Origin: Verrucomicrobiia bacterium
GTDB lineage: Bacteria > Verrucomicrobiota > Verrucomicrobiia > Verrucomicrobiales > Akkermansiaceae
DNA length: 6,958 nt
Assembly (NCBI GenBank): GCA_947460915.1
Contig: CANHKJ010000161.1
Location: 1-6,958, forward strand
Direction of reading: 5' to 3'
A model generated the notes under the pieces. It had not been told where the DNA came from. It made no database searches and saw only the letters and a program-made list of their open reading frames with translations. The position numbers were made by a program, and so were the translations under genes. Numbering within the stretch: position 1 is the stretch's first letter; every line of letters begins with the position of its first letter. Of this stretch, positions 5,701 to 6,958 are shown one piece after another.

Positions 5701-6958
5701 CTGGAGCACTCACGAAACTGGGTGCGGGAACACTGGAGTTGACTGCGACGAACACCTTCACCGGTAGCGTCAATGTCAATGCGGGCGTGCTCCGCATTTC
5801 CCAAGCGGACGCATTAGGAGGTCCGACAAAATCGATCTTTTCCACCTCTGGAATTGGCCGACTTGAACTCGATGGAGCGGGCTCTAACATCACACTTCCC
5901 ACTACAACCACGGTGTTGACCAGTGGAGCCCAAGCAGGTGGAGCCTTGCGCAATGTCAGTGGCGACAACACCATTTCCGGCACACTGATGTTAACCACAG
6001 GTGCAGGCAATTCGCAAATCGTCAGCGATGGCGGCAGTTTGACACTCGCAGGAAACATCACAACCTCGCCGAGCACGGGAGCACGCACCTTGCAAATCGG
6101 TGGAACGGCTACAGGAACCATCAGTGGAAACATCGCCGACAACAATGTGACAAACGTTGTGAGCGTTACCAAGAATGGCACGGGCACATGGACTCTCTCT
6201 GGCGTCAATACATACACGGGAGCCACCACGCTGAGCAGCGGTCGCTTGGTTGTGAGTGGAAGTTTCACGAGCAACATCACGGTGAACAATAGTACACTCG
6301 TGCCAAACAATGCGCCATTGACGACAGGAAATCTTTCTCTCCATAGCGGAGCTAGAGTAGAAATCCGCCCCAGCATAGATTCCCTAAACATCGGCGGCAG
6401 TGTCACCCTAACAGGAAATCTCGACATCATGGCAGCCCCCGGTCTATCTCCGGGAAGCACCTACACCATCCTTAACAAAACCAGCACTGGTGCGATCATC
6501 GGCACATTTACAGGCAAACCGCAAGGCAGCACTTTTACAGCAAGCGGCTACAACTGGACGATCAGCTACACCGGAGGTGATGGTAATGATATCACGCTCA
6601 CCATTCCAGGCATGTCACCCATCGAACAATGGCGACAACTCCATTTCGGCAGCACCAACAACAACGATCTAACAGACAGCAACAACGACGGCGAAGCGAA
6701 TCTATTAGAATACGCCACCGGCCAAAACCCCCATGCTAACAGCCTCTCTCTAACAACATTGGCAAAAAATGGAAATGTGTTCGATTTCACCTACACCAAA
6801 AACAAATCCGCTACCGACATCAGTTACTCCGTCGAGTGGAGTGAAAATTTCACATCTTGGAGTAGTAATGGCATCTCCTCTTCAATCCTCACTGACAACG
6901 GCACTGTCCAAACCATCAAAGCCAGCGTGAGTTCCGGAACCATACGCCGCTTCATGCG
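2520..6958 (+). CDS. Adhesin 3' part: Fn3 plus two PATR beta-helix modules, open at right edge
   Basis: This continues the 5' adhesin part in frame 3, with over 1,479 codons free of stops. Counting residues from 2520: Fn3 domain (1-93), passenger module 1 (about 100-720) and passenger module 2 (about 727-1479). Each module begins with a G-N-W-S/W-x-P-like entry, contains PATR repeats with the K-x-G-x-G-T-L-x-L-S-G-x-N-T-Y-T-G-x-T motif, and ends with a QWR/HF Asp-rich module. The repeats predict a long right-handed beta-helix stalk, extracellular. I found only one cysteine (TGC 3435). The final residues R-R-F-M plus CG- (Arg) match the usual last residues of such proteins, so the stop should be close. 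After the IS insertion this part has no native start. Candidates are TTG 2487 inside the IS, GTG 2523 or ATG 2571, none with a clear ribosome-binding site. Confidence 0.87.
3132..3230 (+). repeat. PATR repeat 1
   Basis: G-G-I-T-K-S-G-A-G-T-L-V-L-S-G-A-N-T-Q-S is followed by G-N-T-A-V-S-A-G-A-L-N-L. It matches the autotransporter-associated beta-strand consensus almost residue for residue, except Q-S where Y-T or Y-S is usual. Confidence 0.85.
3552..3660 (+). repeat. Divergent PATR repeat 2
   Basis: S-G-T-G-V-V-S-L-L-G-D-N-T-Y-T-G-Q-T-L-L then N-G-G-V-T-E-V. The second half (N-T-Y-T-G-x-T-x-x-N-G-G) fits the consensus; the first half is degenerate, with S-N-S-G-T-G in place of K-x-G-x-G-T. 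Confidence 0.65.
4002..4100 (+). repeat. PATR repeat 3
   Basis: L-T-K-S-G-S-G-T-W-T-I-G-G-T-N-T-Y-S-G-N is followed by T-T-V-S-A-G-T-L-L-M. It is a full consensus PATR repeat and leads into the module 1 cap. Confidence 0.87.
4551..4680 (+). other. Internal QWR/HF module with Asp-rich Ca-binding-like loop
   Basis: I-Q-Q-W-R-F-T-H-F-S-T-N is followed by N-A-A-D-N-A-D-P-D-G-D-G-V-I-N-L-A-E-F. The D-P-D-G-D-G-x-x-N-L-x-E loop (4617-4655) has the spacing of thrombospondin-3/EF-hand-like calcium loops. In related proteins this module normally sits near the C-terminus, after the passenger. Here it is internal and followed by a second passenger. Calcium binding is inferred from the pattern only. Confidence 0.75.
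5112..5408 (+). repeat. Tandem passenger repeat unit A (99 aa), with PATR
   Basis: It starts G-G-I-K-R-T-D-A-W-S-L-L-T-F-S-G-I-N-T-Y then T-G-P-T. It continues through L-L-L-D-G-G-A-L-R-I-N-S-N and M-G-R-T-V-T-F-A-P-N-K-T-V-T-L-D-V, ending A-S-A-T-H-T-F and V-L-N-Q-E-T. It is homologous to unit B along its whole length. The PATR part is slightly degenerate (R-T-D-A-W-S in place of K-x-G-x-G-T). Confidence 0.85.
5409..5702 (+). repeat. Tandem passenger repeat unit B (98 aa), with PATR
   Basis: It starts G-G-L-I-K-N-G-S-G-I-L-T-L-S-Q-P-N-T-Y-T then G-P-T-T-L-N-A-G. It continues L-V-F-N-G-G-S-L-R-I-L-G-N-S-L-P-S and L-G-R-T-V-T-F-T-P-T-K-T-V-S-F-D-V, ending A-D-A-T-H-T-F and V-L-N-Q-T-T. At DNA level the 11-mer GCCACGCATAC is shared with unit A, 294 bases apart (5364 and 5658). 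Confidence 0.85.
5703..5916 (+). repeat. Partial third repeat unit C, with PATR
   Basis: G-A-L-T-K-L-G-A-G-T-L-E-L-T-A-T-N-T-F-T is followed by V-N-A-G-V-L-R-I-S-Q-A-D-A-L-G-G-P-T. It aligns with the first half of units A and B, including the 'LGxPT' turn, but the T-V-T-F-x-P-x-K-T-V half is replaced by unrelated sequence. The end coordinate is approximate. Confidence 0.65.
6165..6262 (+). repeat. Last PATR repeat
   Basis: V-T-K-N-G-T-G-T-W-T-L-S-G-V-N-T-Y-T-G-A is followed by T-T-L-S-S-G-R-L-V-V. It is a near-perfect PATR consensus and precedes the cap of module 2. Confidence 0.88.
6606..6958 (+). other. C-terminal QWR/HF module and terminal beta-domain (cut by window edge)
   Basis: I-E-Q-W-R-Q-L-H-F-G-S-T-N-N-N-D-L-T-D-S is followed by N-N-D-G-E-A-N-L-L-E-Y-A-T-G-Q-N-P, then Y-S-V-E-W-S-E-N-F-T-S-W and S-G-T-I-R-R-F-M. 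This is the usual last about 120 residues of verrucomicrobial PATR proteins, where 'YATGxNP' and a final 'RRFxRL' are recurrent. The Asp loop is weaker than the internal copy (S-N-N-D-G in place of D-P-D-G-D-G). No autotransporter barrel, LPXTG or PEP-CTERM signal is visible up to the edge. The function is unknown; a secretion or sorting role is inference. Confidence 0.75.

Larger units (their letters stand above)
4698..6605 (+). other. Passenger module 2 (PATR-containing beta-helix)
   Basis: The entry reads F-I-F-Q-N-V-A-G-G-S-W-S-S-G-G-N-W-N, then P-V-G, equivalent to the start of module 1. It contains the tandem 98-99 residue repeat units (5112-5702), a third partial unit, one more PATR (about 6165-6262) and a cap. 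The cap (6441-6605) reads G-L-S-P-G-S-T-Y-T-I-L, then G-T-F-T-G-K-P, then I-S-Y-T-G-G-D-G-N-D-I-T-L-T. The Y-T-G-G-D-G-N-D-h-T-L-T ending is the standard closing strand of PATR proteins. Confidence 0.8.

Noticed and set aside
5112..5702. Regular direct repeats considered as a CRISPR array
   Set aside because: The units are about 295 bases, coding throughout, diverged at DNA level, and have no short identical repeats with unique spacers.
5693..6460. Long antisense open frame of about 255 codons
   Set aside because: It lies wholly opposite the PATR passenger, and its translation is a low-complexity V/P/L-rich mirror of the Thr/Gly/Asn-rich sense protein. The sense strand shows clear domain motifs; antisense openness follows from codon bias.
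1..6958. tRNA, rRNA, riboswitch, terminator or phage/defence genes
   Set aside because: None seen; all sequence outside the IS is coding adhesin in one frame, and the IS carries only its transposase.

Overview
The window looks like part of one very large extracellular adhesin-type gene that a single IS5-family insertion sequence has cut in two. Domain content points to Verrucomicrobiota or a close relative in the PVC group. The diagnostic pieces are LamG/ConA-like lectin folds, Verrucomicrobia-style fibronectin III repeats, autotransporter-associated beta-strand repeats (PATR, TIGR02601/PF12951), and two 'I-x-QWR-x2-HF ... N/D-x-DG-x2-NL-x-E' modules. This taxonomic call is inference from protein style; there is no marker gene.

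Layout: positions 1-1651 carry the 5' part of the gene (frame 1, open at the left edge). It holds the end of one lectin-like domain, a complete LamG domain and three Fn3-like domains. Positions 1652-2518 are an 867-bp IS with perfect 17-bp terminal inverted repeats, flanked by a duplicated TA (or CTAG) target. It encodes one DDE transposase on the + strand (about 1780-2502). Positions 2521-6958 carry the rest of the adhesin, now in frame 3 and open at the right edge: a fourth Fn3 domain, then two long beta-helix passenger modules. Each module starts with a G-N-W-S-like entry, contains PATR repeats and ends in the QWR/HF plus Asp-rich module. The last visible residues (R-R-F-M, then CG- which must be Arg) resemble the extreme C-terminus of such proteins, so the true stop is probably just beyond the window.

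Removing the IS and one TA copy joins the halves perfectly in frame (...T-P-S-A-S-V-P-T-P-T...), so the insertion is the only visible lesion in the adhesin. In the present state the upstream product ends at 1722 after 24 IS-encoded codons. The downstream passenger would need a new start. The transposase has intact catalytic residues but no clear start codon and an apparently degraded N-terminus.

I saw no RNA genes, CRISPR array, terminator or confident promoter. Apart from the IS the window is a single structural gene, and I found no convincing new multi-gene system. The most interesting points are the clean gene-splitting insertion, the start-less transposase, and the internal duplications in the passenger.
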